The notes under the pieces are model-generated. The model had not been told where the DNA came from. It saw only the letters and a program-made list of their open reading frames with translations, and ran no database searches. A program made the position numbers and the translations under genes. DNA of 64,000 nt from CAVYBY01 sp963766935 (GTDB lineage: Bacteria; Actinomycetota; UBA4738; HRBIN12). Where the stretch lies: positions 496,001 to 560,000 of the forward strand of contig CAVYBY010000003.1 of the NCBI GenBank assembly GCA_963766935.1, written 5' to 3'. Below, one piece after another: positions 33,131 through 43,821 of this stretch (positions are counted from its first letter, which is position 1; the number at the start of each line of letters is the position of its first letter).

Positions 33131-34771
33131 TCAGTCGCGCGCGACGATCGACCGGAACCGCTCGGCCAGGCCTCCCGCGCGATCCACGAGCCCGCCGCGC
33201 CGCAGGTCCTTCAGGATCACCGTCGACGCGTTTCGACCCGGAACGCCCATCACGCCGCCGCCCGGGTGCGTTCCGCCGCCGCAGAGATAGAGCCCGTGGA
33301 TCGGCGTCCGGTAGTCCCCGAAGAACGGAATCGGCCGGAACGAGAACATCTGATCCGGCGTCAGCTCCCCCTGCATGATGTTCCCGCCGAGCAGGCCGAA
33401 CCGCTCCTCGATGTCCTTCGGCGTCAGCACCTCGACGTGCTCGACCGAGCTGCCCAGGTTGGGCGCGTACGCACTGACCGCGTCCACCACCTTCTTGGCC
33501 CACGCATCCCTGGTCCCGGCCGTGTTCGGCGTGTCGTAGGGCAGGTACTGCGTGAACGCGAGCATGATGTGCTTGCCCTGCGGTGCGAGCCCCGGCTCGT
33601 GCGCGGTCGGCCACATGGCCTCCACGTACGGCTGCGCGCTCGGTTCCCCGTACTTCGCATCGTCGAACGCGCGCTCCAGGTACGCCATCGACGGCGAGAC
33701 GGCCATCAGCCCGCGGTGCGGATCGCCGTCCTGATCCCAGCTGGGGAACTCCGGCAGGTCGGAGAGCCCGAGGTGCACCTTCACCGATCCGCTGCGGGTT
33801 CGGAATCGCTCGATGTCGCGGACCACCGTCTCGGAGAGGTGGTCGCGCCCGACGAGGTCGAGGTACGTCGTCTTCGGGTGCGCGTTCGACACGACGCGGC
33901 GGGCGCGCACGATCGAGCCGTCCTCCAGCTCGACCCCGACGGCACGGCCCTGACCGTTGACGAGGATGCGCGCGACCGGCTCGTCGGTCCGGATCTCGGC
34001 TCCGTGGGCCCGCGCCGCCTGCGCCATGGCCTTCGAGACCCCGCCCATGCCGCCCTTGACCCAGCCCCACGCCCCGAAGTGGCCGTCGATCTCGCCGATC
34101 CAGTGGTGCATCAAGACGTAGGCGGAGCCCGGCGTCATCGGGCCGCACCACGCGCCGATGATCGCCTGGGTCGACAGCGCTCCCTTGACCCGCTCGTCGA
34201 CGAACCACTCGTCGAGGAAGTCGGCCGCGCTCATCGTGAACAGGCGCACCAGCTCGTGGACGTCGCGGCCGCTCCACCCACGAAGCTTCGACCCGGTCCG
34301 CACCAGGCTCCCCATCTCGCCGAGCTTCAGGTTCGGCGGGATGACGAACAGCAACTCCTTGGCAAGCGCGGCGATGTGCTCGAAGTACTTGTCGAAGGCG
34401 GCGTAGGCCTCGGCGTCCTTCCGGTTGAGCCTCGCGATGTTGTCCACGTCGCGGCGCAGATCGCCCCAGAGCGTGAGCGAGGAACCGTCGGGGAACGGCA
34501 CGAAGTAGTCCGGGCTGATGATCGAGACCTCGTAGCCGAATCGCTTCAACTCGAGCTCGTCGACGATCCGGTCGGGCATCAACGACACGACGTAGGAGGC
34601 GCTCGAGATCGTGTAGCCGTCCCAAAGCTGCTCGGTCGCCGCCGCGCCACCGAGAACACCCCGGCGTTCCAGCACCAGGACGTCGACCCCGGCCTTCGCG
34701 AGATAGGCGGCGCACGCGAGCCCGTTGTGGCCACCCCCAACGATCACGACGTCACGCACCGACGGCTCCAC
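33131..34771 (-). CDS. Phytoene-desaturase-like FAD oxidoreductase (first copy)
   Basis: 546 residues. FAD fold VVIVGGGHNGLACAAYLAKAG, followed by VLERRGVLGGAA and a C-terminal FAD motif GLYLCGGGTHPGGGVMGVPG. This is the broad CrtI/pyridine-nucleotide-disulphide-like family; no crtB, crtE or other carotenoid gene is near, so a carotenoid role is not supported. It is clearly paralogous to 43822-45443. Start GTG 34771 lies 11 bp after the amidohydrolase stop; no better start fits in the gap. Confidence 0.88.
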   Translation of the reverse strand: MEPSVRDVVIVGGGHNGLACAAYLAKAGVDVLVLERRGVLGGAAATEQLWDGYTISSASYVVSLMPDRIVDELELKRFGYEVSIISPDYFVPFPDGSSLTLWGDLRRDVDNIARLNRKDAEAYAAFDKYFEHIAALAKELLFVIPPNLKLGEMGSLVRTGSKLRGWSGRDVHELVRLFTMSAADFLDEWFVDERVKGALSTQAIIGAWCGPMTPGSAYVLMHHWIGEIDGHFGAWGWVKGGMGGVSKAMAQAARAHGAEIRTDEPVARILVNGQGRAVGVELEDGSIVRARRVVSNAHPKTTYLDLVGRDHLSETVVRDIERFRTRSGSVKVHLGLSDLPEFPSWDQDGDPHRGLMAVSPSMAYLERAFDDAKYGEPSAQPYVEAMWPTAHEPGLAPQGKHIMLAFTQYLPYDTPNTAGTRDAWAKKVVDAVSAYAPNLGSSVEHVEVLTPKDIEERFGLLGGNIMQGELTPDQMFSFRPIPFFGDYRTPIHGLYLCGGGTHPGGGVMGVPGRNASTVILKDLRRGGLVDRAGGLAERFRSIVARD

Positions 34772-34782
34772 GTCGTCGGAGC

Positions 34783-36447
34783 CTAGCGTTCTGAGGGCGC
34801 TTCCCACACGGTGCGGCCGCCGACGGTCGTGAGCACCGCCCGCACCTCGCTCAGCCGCTCGGGACCGAGCGCGAACGGGTTCTCCGAGAGCACCACGAGG
34901 TCGGCCTGCTTTCCCACCTCGATCGAGCCCGTGACATCGTCGAGGTGGTTCACGTACGCCGACCCCATCGTGAACGCGTGCAACGCGCGTGCGAGCGTGA
35001 TCCGCTGCTCCGGCAGGAAAACCTCCGGCGCGTTCTCCGCGTCGTCGTGGTCCGCAGGCGGAACCCGGTTGACCGCGACGTGGATCTGCCGCATCGGGGA
35101 CGGTGTGGACACCGGCCAGTCGCTGCCACAGCACATTGAGGCGCCGGTCGCGGCGATCGAGCCGAACGGATACTGCAGCGCTGCGCGCTCGGGACCGAGC
35201 ACCGACAGCGTCGTCTCGATCATGTGGCGGTCCAGCGCCGCCCAGAGCGCCTGGATGTTGGCGGTCACGCCCAGACGGCGGAATCGCGGCAGCTCGTCGG
35301 GATGCACGACCTGAAGATGCGCCAGGTGGGGCCTGGTGTCGCGCCACCCGTTCGCCTCGCGGGCCGCCCCGATCGCGTCGAGCGCGTCGCGCGCCGCACG
35401 GTCCCCGATCACGTGGATGTGGACCTGGAAATCGAGGGCGTCGAGACGAACGACCGCGGCGCGCAGCAACTCCCGATCGACGTGCTCGAGTCCGGTGCCG
35501 CCCGTCGCCCCACCGCCCGGTCCGACGAAGGGGGACAGCATCGCGGCGGTCTGGCTCTCGCAGACGCCGTCGAGCATGATCTTCACGGTCGTCGCCTGGT
35601 AGCGTCCGCCGCTCGTTCGCCGGCGATGCTCGACCAGCTCGTCGATCTGGTCGAGGCCGCGGCCGCGTTCGAACCACAGGGCACCCACCACGCGGCCGGT
35701 GAGCTCCCCGCGTGCGGCAAGCGCCGGATAGACCTCGCGGCAGTTCGGCATCGTCGGGTACTCGCCGACGATCGCTTCCTGCCACGCGGTGATCCCGTGT
35801 GAGTGGAGATGGGCCTGAGCGAGCAGCAGCGCGCGCTCGCGATCGGCCCGGCTCGTCTCGGGGATGTGCCGCACGACGAGCCACATCGCGCCCTCGTGCA
35901 GCGACCCCTGGGGCCCGCCGCTCGCGTCCCGCTCGATCCGGCCGTCCGCCGGATCGGCCGTCGAGGCGTCGATCCCGGCGATCTCGAGCGCGCGGGTGTT
36001 CGCCCACGCCCCGTGGAGGTCCGAGTTCACGAAGAACGCGGGGCGATCCGGAACGATCGCGTCGAGCGCCTGCCGCGACGGGTGACCTCCCGGGAACGTC
36101 GCCAGCTCCCACCCGCCGCCGAGGACCCACGGCTCGTCCGGGTGCTCGTCCGCCCAGGCGCGGATGATGCGGGCGTAGTCGTCGGGACCGCTCCCCTCGC
36201 TCATGTCGATCTGCAGGAGGTTCATCCCGCCGTTCATCGCGTGGACGTGGGCGTCCTGGAAGCCGGGCATGAGCATCCGGCCGGCCAGCGGGACCACCTC
36301 GGTGCGCGGTCCGACCAGCGGCCGGATCTCGTCGTCCGTGCCGACGGCGACGATCGCTCCGTCCTTGACCGCGACCGCGCGGGCCCACGACCGAGCGGCG
36401 TCCACCGTGTAGACGTCGCCTCCAACGAACGCGAGATCCGCCTCGAT
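34783..36447 (-). CDS. Amidohydrolase family protein (YtcJ-like), start codon unclear
   Basis: About 554 residues. Metal-dependent hydrolase with ADLAFVGGDVYTVDAARSW at the N-terminus, the first metal motif FQDAHVHAMNGG, a later HIHVIGDRA and SDWPVS, and EVGKQADLVVLSENPF at the end. The nearest in-frame ATG/GTG/TTG upstream would lie deep in the opposite-strand gene. The first residues with family similarity begin at an ATC (36447), placed 7 nt after a TAGGGT box exactly like leaderless starts elsewhere. It is either a rare ATC start or an ATG misread. The family hydrolyses exocyclic amides or carbamates. Confidence 0.82.
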   Translation of the reverse strand: MEADLAFVGGDVYTVDAARSWARAVAVKDGAIVAVGTDDEIRPLVGPRTEVVPLAGRMLMPGFQDAHVHAMNGGMNLLQIDMSEGSGPDDYARIIRAWADEHPDEPWVLGGGWELATFPGGHPSRQALDAIVPDRPAFFVNSDLHGAWANTRALEIAGIDASTADPADGRIERDASGGPQGSLHEGAMWLVVRHIPETSRADRERALLLAQAHLHSHGITAWQEAIVGEYPTMPNCREVYPALAARGELTGRVVGALWFERGRGLDQIDELVEHRRRTSGGRYQATTVKIMLDGVCESQTAAMLSPFVGPGGGATGGTGLEHVDRELLRAAVVRLDALDFQVHIHVIGDRAARDALDAIGAAREANGWRDTRPHLAHLQVVHPDELPRFRRLGVTANIQALWAALDRHMIETTLSVLGPERAALQYPFGSIAATGASMCCGSDWPVSTPSPMRQIHVAVNRVPPADHDDAENAPEVFLPEQRITLARALHAFTMGSAYVNHLDDVTGSIEVGKQADLVVLSENPFALGPERLSEVRAVLTTVGGRTVWEAPSER

Positions 36448-36454
36448 GGGCGCG

Positions 36455-36464
36455 ACCCTACACT
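36455..36464. promoter_or_regulatory. Overlapping divergent -10 boxes
   Basis: Minus-strand TAGGGT (36460-36455) and plus-strand TACACT (36459-36464) share two bases. Each stands 7-10 nt before the start of its gene, so polymerase can occupy only one promoter at a time. Confidence 0.5.
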
Positions 36465-36474
36465 CTGGCCCGCA

Positions 36475-37665
36475 ATGGACATGCGGCTGAGCGAGGACGA
36501 GCGAGCCCTGGTCGCCAAGGCGCGCGCGTTCTCCGACGAGATCCTGCTTCCGCTGGAAGACGAGTGCGAGGAGCAGGGCGGGCTGACCCCGGCAAGCGCC
36601 GCGGCCGCAAAGCAGGCCGTCCTTGATTGGGGCTTCAACGCGATCAACCACACCGTCGAGAACGGCGGGCAGGGACTCGATACGTTCGAGCAGATGCTGG
36701 TCGAGGAGCAATGGGGCCGCGCGACCGGCGCGCTCTGGGACATCCCGTGGCGGCCCGCCGTCCCGCTCGCGCGCGGGACCGAGGAGCAGAAGGAACAATT
36801 TCTTCGCCCGGCCGCGCGGGGCGAGCGGCGCGACGCGTACGCGATCACCGAAGAGGGCGCCGGTTCGGACGTCTCGATGGTCGCGACGACCGCCCATCTC
36901 GACGGGCAGGACTGGGTGCTCTCCGGCGAGAAGTGGCACGTGACGTCGGGCGACGTCGCCGACTTCTTTCTCGTCCACGCGCTGGTCGACGGCGATCCCG
37001 ATCGAGCCACGGTGTTCCTGGTCGACAAGGACACGCCCGGCCTGCGGCTCGTCCGCACGCCCGCCTACATGCACACGTTCGTGTTCGAGCACCCGATCTT
37101 CGCGTTCGAGGACGTGCGCCTCGGGCAGGACCGCATCCTCGGCGACGTCGGCGGCGGGCTCGAGCTGACGCGGGCCTGGTTCGTCGAAGAGCGGCTGATG
37201 ATCGGCGCGCGGACGATGGGCGCCTCGGCCCGCGCGCTCGAGCGATCCAACGCGTTCGCGGCCGAGCGGAGGCAATTCGGCCGCCCGATCGCCGAGTTCG
37301 AGGCGGTGGAGTTCATGCTCGCCGACATGGCCGCCGAGATCCTCGCGGCGCGGTCGATGCTCTACCGGGTGTGTTGGGAGGCCGCCCGCACCGAGGCCGA
37401 TCCGAAACGCGTCCATGCGCTTGCCGGCGCGGTCAAGCTCGTGTGCTCGGAGACCGCCGGTCGCGTGCTGGACCGGGCGGTGCAGATCCACGGCGGCCGC
37501 GGATACATGCGCGACGAGCCGGTCGAGCGTCTCTTTCGCGAGGTGCGCGTCGATCGGATCTGGGAGGGGACTTCGGAGATCCAGCGGACGATCCTGGGCA
37601 ACGAGCTCCGGAAACGTGGAACCGGGGCCTTCACCGGCTGGCCGGGGGCCGAGCCGCCGCCGTAG
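36475..37665 (+). CDS. Acyl-CoA dehydrogenase
   Basis: 396 residues, full family length. ITEEGAGSDVS and EKWHVTSGD bind FAD, the middle beta domain follows, and the C-terminal helices carry ERRQFGRPIAEFEAVEFMLADMA and QIHGGRGYMRDEPVERLFREVR, ending with IWEGTSEIQRTILGNEL. Transfers electrons to ETF, whose genes are at 61-63 kb. The ATG at 36475 is only 27 bp from the divergent amidohydrolase start. The reading frame is intact, unlike the acyl-CoA dehydrogenase at 46.3 kb. Confidence 0.94.
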   Translation: MDMRLSEDERALVAKARAFSDEILLPLEDECEEQGGLTPASAAAAKQAVLDWGFNAINHTVENGGQGLDTFEQMLVEEQWGRATGALWDIPWRPAVPLARGTEEQKEQFLRPAARGERRDAYAITEEGAGSDVSMVATTAHLDGQDWVLSGEKWHVTSGDVADFFLVHALVDGDPDRATVFLVDKDTPGLRLVRTPAYMHTFVFEHPIFAFEDVRLGQDRILGDVGGGLELTRAWFVEERLMIGARTMGASARALERSNAFAAERRQFGRPIAEFEAVEFMLADMAAEILAARSMLYRVCWEAARTEADPKRVHALAGAVKLVCSETAGRVLDRAVQIHGGRGYMRDEPVERLFREVRVDRIWEGTSEIQRTILGNELRKRGTGAFTGWPGAEPPP

Positions 37666-37668
37666 AGA

Positions 37669-38352
37669 TCAGGTCCCGGTGAGGCAGCCGCGGACCTGAT
37701 CCGGCAGACCCGGGATGTCGATCCCGGCGCCGCCGTCGACGAAGTCGTAGCGAAGACCCGCCCACGCGCCGGGAAGCCCCGGGTAGGCGACTCGAGTCGG
37801 GTCCTCCTCCTTGTATTGGAAGCCGCTCCAGTCCGGGGACCGGAAACCGTGCGTGTCGTAGGGCGCCACGGCCGAAAGCCCGCGGCCGAACACCCGCTCC
37901 TCGACGAGGAACCGACCCTGATACGAGAGGTCGCTGGGGGCGAACAGCTTCACGTACCAGCGCCGGACCTCGGTGATGTAGCCCTTGTCCGAGGGCGGGG
38001 ACTCGGGACCGACGAACATCCGCATGTCGACCACGCGATACGGGCCGTTCCACGGCGACGTCCGGCGGATGATGCCGATCGGGTCGGTGAACGAGCGGCT
38101 GCCGGCGGCCGGGCGCATCCAGCCGTCGACGCAGCCCGCGCCCGCTGCACCTCGCTTGGGCGGCGTCTCGGCCGGCAGCGCCGGCGGGGTCGGCGACGCC
38201 AGCGAGGCGACCGAGGGGTTGAAGGAGGCGGAGGGCTGCGGCGTCCCACCGCTCGCCTCCGCGAAGGGGTCGGGCGTGTGGTCGCAGGCCGCGCCCAGCA
38301 GGGCCGCGAGCGAGGCGGCGACGAAGACTCGGCGCGCACGGAACCGCATCAT
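37669..38352 (-). CDS. Putative lipoprotein of unknown function
   Basis: 227 residues. The N-terminus RARRVFVAASLAALLGAAC has a positive n-region, a hydrophobic core and a lipobox-like LGAAC with Cys23, so it is probably attached to the outer face of the membrane. A Pro/Ala/Ser-rich linker (about 30-70) follows, then a globular domain with WNGPYRVVDMRMFVGPESPP and a final cysteine near the C-terminus that may pair with C74. No family is recognised. It is divergent from the phosphoesterase gene. Confidence 0.7.
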   Translation of the reverse strand: MMRFRARRVFVAASLAALLGAACDHTPDPFAEASGGTPQPSASFNPSVASLASPTPPALPAETPPKRGAAGAGCVDGWMRPAAGSRSFTDPIGIIRRTSPWNGPYRVVDMRMFVGPESPPSDKGYITEVRRWYVKLFAPSDLSYQGRFLVEERVFGRGLSAVAPYDTHGFRSPDWSGFQYKEEDPTRVAYPGLPGAWAGLRYDFVDGGAGIDIPGLPDQVRGCLTGT

Positions 38353-38456
38353 CGGGCCAGGCGAGGATACCCGCAGGCTGTTGCGACCTTGTGACGTCCG
38401 CCGGCCGCCGATCGGAACGATCCGGTGTCCCGTCCGACACCTGGTATCTAAGGGGG

Positions 38457-39869
38457 ATGCCGGAGCGGGTCCACCCGAACGACGACGAGCGCGGCGACCG
38501 GCATCCGCTGCCGCTCAGCCGGCGGCGGTTTCTCCAGCGCTCGGCCCTCGCGGTCGCCGGTGGCGCGCTCTTTTCCTGCACCGGAAATTCGGTGATCCCG
38601 AACGTCGAGGACCCGACGCCCAAGCTGGACACCCGATGGCCCATCAAGCGGGTCATCTACCTGATGCTCGAGAACCGGAGCTTCAACAACTTCTTCGGGC
38701 GGTTTCCCGGCGTCCACGGAACGACCGTCGGCGTGCTCGACGGCCGCGAGCACCCCCTGATCCGCTCCCCCGACTGGCTCCCCGGCGACCTGCCGCACGA
38801 CCGGGCCGCGTACCTGAACTGTTTCAACGCAGGCAAGCTCGACGGCTTCGGCACCGGCACGTACGGCGCCACCTATGCGTACAGCGTCTTCGACGAGGAC
38901 CAGATCCCGAACTACTGGGCGTGGGCGCGCGAGTACGCCCTCTCGGACAACTTCTTCGCGTCCTGCGCCGGACCCAGCTACCCCAACCACTTCTTCTTCA
39001 TCTCCGGAACGTCGGGCGGCGTGCTCGACAACCCGGAGAACATCGAGGTCCGGCAGATGGACAACGGCGGGAAGTTCAAGAGCTGGGGATGCGACGCGGT
39101 CGGCGACAAGGTCTTCGTGTTCACGAAGGACGCCGAGGGAAACCTGACCAAGCACGACACGTGCTTCACCTTCAAGACCGTCGGAGAGCAGCTCACCGGC
39201 AAGGGCGTCGACTGGGCGTTCTACTCCGCCGTCCCCGGGGAAGCGGGCTACTTCTGGAACGCATACAACGGCGTGAGCAGCGTGTTCCACACCGATCTGT
39301 GGCACGAGCACGTGCGGCCCGTCGACTCGTTCATCGCCGACATCAAGCGAGGAGCGCTGCCCCCCGTCACGTGGGTGACGCCGCGCTTCGAGCTCTCGGA
39401 CCATCCCCCGTTCTCGACCGGGCACTCCCACAACTGGGTCACCGACATCGTCAACGCCGTCATGCGAAGCGACGCCTGGGAGCACACGGCGATCTTTCTC
39501 ACCTGGGACGAATGGGGCGGCTTCTACGACCCGGTCATTCCGCCGGCGGTCGACGACATCGGGCTCGGCTTCCGCGTGCCGATGCTGACGATCTCGCCGT
39601 ACACGCGTCGCGGACTCATCGACACGAAGCAGGGTGAGTTCTCGAGCCCGCTGCGGTTCATCGCGGACAACTGGGGGCTCGACTACCTCACGCCGAGGAT
39701 CGCAAAGACCCACAACTTCGAGCACGTCTTCAACTTCAACGCGAAGCCCAGGGACCCGGTGATCGCGACGAAGCGCGCGCCGGCGTACGGAAAGGCCTTC
39801 GTCTGGCCGGGCGACACCTATCCGGGCTGGACGGCGGGCACCGTTCCGATCAAGAACCCGCTCGGTTGA
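38457..39869 (+). CDS. Tat-exported phosphoesterase (phospholipase C / acid phosphatase family)
   Basis: 470 residues. Twin-arginine signal SRRRFLQRSALAVAGGALFSC, with a possible lipobox Cys, so it is exported folded. The catalytic domain begins VIYLMLENRSFNNFFGRFPG with the metal-binding Glu-Asn, then NFFASCAGPSYPNHFFFISGTS and TWDEWGGFYDPVIPP, all typical of the PF04185-type phosphoesterases. It cleaves phosphate esters or phospholipids outside the cell. The ATG at 38457 follows AAGGGGG closely; upstream codons in frame are not supported. Confidence 0.9.
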   Translation: MPERVHPNDDERGDRHPLPLSRRRFLQRSALAVAGGALFSCTGNSVIPNVEDPTPKLDTRWPIKRVIYLMLENRSFNNFFGRFPGVHGTTVGVLDGREHPLIRSPDWLPGDLPHDRAAYLNCFNAGKLDGFGTGTYGATYAYSVFDEDQIPNYWAWAREYALSDNFFASCAGPSYPNHFFFISGTSGGVLDNPENIEVRQMDNGGKFKSWGCDAVGDKVFVFTKDAEGNLTKHDTCFTFKTVGEQLTGKGVDWAFYSAVPGEAGYFWNAYNGVSSVFHTDLWHEHVRPVDSFIADIKRGALPPVTWVTPRFELSDHPPFSTGHSHNWVTDIVNAVMRSDAWEHTAIFLTWDEWGGFYDPVIPPAVDDIGLGFRVPMLTISPYTRRGLIDTKQGEFSSPLRFIADNWGLDYLTPRIAKTHNFEHVFNFNAKPRDPVIATKRAPAYGKAFVWPGDTYPGWTAGTVPIKNPLG

Positions 39870-39898
39870 CTCCGCGCGCGCCCCTCGGCGAGTCGGGG

Positions 39899-39904
39899 TA
39901 GGGT
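39899..39904 (+). promoter_or_regulatory. -10 box of a leaderless promoter
   Basis: TAGGGT stands 6 nt before the ATG of the second ABC ATPase gene, without a ribosome site. Confidence 0.5.
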
Positions 39905-39910
39905 CCGGCG

Positions 39911-40833
<923 letters not shown>

Positions 40834-40837
<4 letters not shown>

Positions 40838-41742
40838 TCCGTCTGCTGAGCGCGGAGCTGCTCCGGTCCCGGTCGCGGCGGTTGGTCAAGGTGGCGATCG
40901 TGCTGGCGCTCGTCGCGGTCGCCCTCACGGCCGTCCTCGTCGCGCTCAACTCCCGGGAACCCGACCCGAACCTGGCCGCCCAGGTGCAGGCGGAGCGGAA
41001 TCAGCTCATCGGGGAGTGCGTCGACGGCGTCGTATCGGGAGGCACCGACCGCAAGACGGCCGAGGGTATCTGCGAGGCGAACTACCCGGCGGACTCGTTC
41101 GCGCCGCCCGATCACCAGTTCCACCTCTCCGGCCTGGTGGGCATCGTCCAGGGGATCTCGCTCATCACCGTCGTGGGCGGGTGGATCCTCGGTGCCTCGC
41201 TCGTCGGCGCCGAGTGGGGCGCCGGCACCGTGACGACGCAGCTCACCTGGGAGTCCCGCCGGGGGCGCGTGCTCGCGGCCAAGCTGGCGGCGGCCGCGAT
41301 CGTCGTCTTCGTGCTCGCGATGATCCTGCTGGGCGCGTTCGTCGGGGCCATGTGGCTCGTCGCGATCGCGCGTGGGTCGACCGCGACCGATCCCGGGTTC
41401 CTCCGATCGTTGTCTGCGACGCTCCTGCGCAGCTCGGCGCTCTCGGCGCTCGCCGCCATCTTCGGCGCCTCGATCGCCACGGTCGCCCGCAACACGGCCG
41501 CCTCGATGGCCTCCGGGTTCCTCTACCTCGGAGTCGTCGAGGCGCTGATCCGTGGGTTCCGCCCGTCGGTCTCGCGGTGGCTGCTGGGAAGCAACGGAGC
41601 AATCGTGGTGACCGGCCACGACGGCGTCAACGCCCCGTTCGCCAACGTGAGTCTCGAGGTGGCGGCGCTGACGGTCATCGTCTACGGAGTCGTCCTCGTG
41701 CTCGCCGCCGCCGGATCCTTCCGCGGCCGCGACGTCAACTGA
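40834..41742 (+). CDS. ABC-2 type permease (second export system)
   Basis: 302 residues with an N-terminal helix (about 19-41), a soluble loop of about 60 residues with two cysteines (GECVDG and GICEANYP) and further helices at about 108-132, 152-178, 196-220, 232-248 and 275-295. It starts at GTG 40834 inside the ATPase stop. It pairs with the preceding ATPase; the cargo is unknown. Confidence 0.88.
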
Positions 41743-43805
41743 GCCCGGCGACCAACGCGTCGACGGCGACGCATCCCTCGGGCGAGACGATCACCGGGTT
41801 GACGTCGACCGCCGACAGGTACTCGCCCAGGTCGGTCGCGAGCACCGACATCCGCACGAGAGCGCCGGCGAGCGCGTCGACGTCGGCGGCCGGCCGGCCG
41901 CGGGCGCCCTCGAGCAGGCGGCGGATCTTGAGCCCGTCCAGCAGCCGGTGTGCCGCCGCCCGGTCGAGCGGCGGCAGCGCCAGCCGCCGGTCCTCGAGCA
42001 TCTCGACCAGCACTCCCCCCGCCGCGACCAGCACGAGCGGGCCGAACGTCGCATCGTGCACGATACCGAGCGCGACCTCGACGCCCGGCGGCGCCATCTG
42101 CGCCACGACGACGTCCGGTCCGAGGCGCGCCGCGAGATCGCGATAGGCCCGAGAGACGTCGTCGGATCCGGCCAGGCCCACACGGACGCCGCCGACATCG
42201 GACTTGTGCTGCACGCCCGGCGCCGCGGTCTTGAGGACCACCGGGAAGCCGACCTCGCCGGCGGCGTCAACCGCCTCCTCGAGCGAGGAGGCCGCGCGGG
42301 CCGCGACCGTCGGCACGCCGGCGTCGGCCACGAGCGCCAGGCCCTCGAGCTCGGACAACGGTGCGCCGGTCGCCAGTCGCGCACGCCAGCGATCGCGCAC
42401 CTCGTCCGCAAGCGCCGGGGACGGCGCGACCGGCGGCCGTGCCTCGACGTCCCTGCGGTCGAGCAGGTGCCGCAGGGCGCGCAGACCGGTGTCGGTTCCC
42501 TCCAGAACGGGGATGCCGGCGTCGCGCAGGATCGCCGCCTCCGTGTCGTCGACCGCGCTCGCAAGGTTGGACAACACGCAGAACGGTTTCGTCGTGGCGG
42601 CGAACACGTCGGCCGCCACGCGCAGATATCCCTGGTCGAACGGCTCCCCCTGGCGCGTCAGGTCGACGACGAACGCCAGCGCCGCCGTGTCCGGGTCGTC
42701 GTGCAAGCCGCGCATCGACTCGACGAAGATCCGATCCGCGTCGATCCCGGTGCCCCACGCATCCAGCGGGTTCTCCGCCACGAGCCCCGGGTCGAGTCCC
42801 GCCTGGATCTTCGCGCGCGTCTCCGGTGCGATCGAGGAGAACGGGACGCCGAGGTCGGTCGCAAGATCGGCGAAGAGCGCGCGCTCCCCGCCGGAGTCGT
42901 GCACCGACGCGATGCCCCCGCCGCCGGTGACGCGGCGGGGGGACGAGAACAGCTCCATCGTGTCGGCCATCTCGTCCAGCGTGAACACCTCGTGCACGCC
43001 GTAGGCATCGAACACCGCTTCGTAGGCGCCGTGCTCGCCGGCGAGCGCGCCGGAGTGCGTCGTGATCATGTCCCGAGACGTCTCGGTCCGGCCGACCACC
43101 AGCGCGATCACCGGCACCCGCTGCTGGGCCGCGGTCTCGAGCGCCGAGCGGAACGCGGCCGGGTCCCGAACCGTCTCGAGCAGCAGCGCGATGACGCCCG
43201 TGGTCGGCCGCGCCAGCGCGTAGGCCATGTAGTCGGCCATCCGGGTCACGATCTCCTGGCCGCTCGAGACGATCAGGTTGAACCCGATCCCCCGGTCGTT
43301 GAACGCGAGCGCCGCGAAGGCCGAGCCCGAATGCGAGATGAACGTCACCGGGCCCCGCCGGATGTGATCGGGCGTGTCGAAGCCGGTCGCGCGGAGGTTC
43401 CGTTCGAGGTTCAGGAACCCCATTCCGTTGCCACCGCAGACCGCGATGCCCGCCTCCCGCGCCATCGCGGCGAGGCGCTCGGCAAGCGGCGGCGACCCGG
43501 CGACCGGCTCCTCGTCGTGCAGGCTCGAGAACGTCACCACGCTCCCGGCGCCGGCCTCGATCGCGTCGCGCAGCGCAGCTTCGATCCGGCGGTTGGCAAC
43601 GCCGAGGATGGCCAGGTCGACCGGCTCGGGAACGTCGGCCATCGACGCGAACGACGGGCGGCCGAGCACCTCTTCGTATCCGGGATTGACCGGATAGACG
43701 CGGCCGTCGAACCCGCCGCGGTCGAGCTCGACCATCATCTGGCGGCCGAGCGAGCCCGGCTTTGACGGACGCGCCGACGACGGCGACCGATCTCGCCTCG
43801 AGCAT
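41735..43805 (-). CDS. ADP-forming acyl-CoA synthetase, fused alpha-beta chain (one frameshift)
   Basis: About 689 residues once repaired. It has an N-terminal CoA-binding domain (RSVAVVGAS), a succinyl-CoA-ligase-like region with the His loop (TTHSGALAGEHGAYEAVFDAYG) and a C-terminal ATP-grasp domain (EVGFPVVLKTAAPGVQHKSDVGGVRVG). Makes ATP from acyl-CoA or activates acids. The ATG at 43805 gives MLEARSVAVVGAS, but the frame breaks at an AAA run (43761-43763, minus strand); removing one A yields the expected SVKPGSLGRQMMVEL. Its 3' end overlaps the convergent ABC permease gene end by 8 bp. Confidence 0.88.
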
Positions 43806-43821
43806 GCGCTCGAGGCGGCCA

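Noticed and set aside
36448..37491. Upstream extension of the amidohydrolase frame
   Set aside because: It runs opposite to a perfect acyl-CoA dehydrogenase gene and shows no family similarity.
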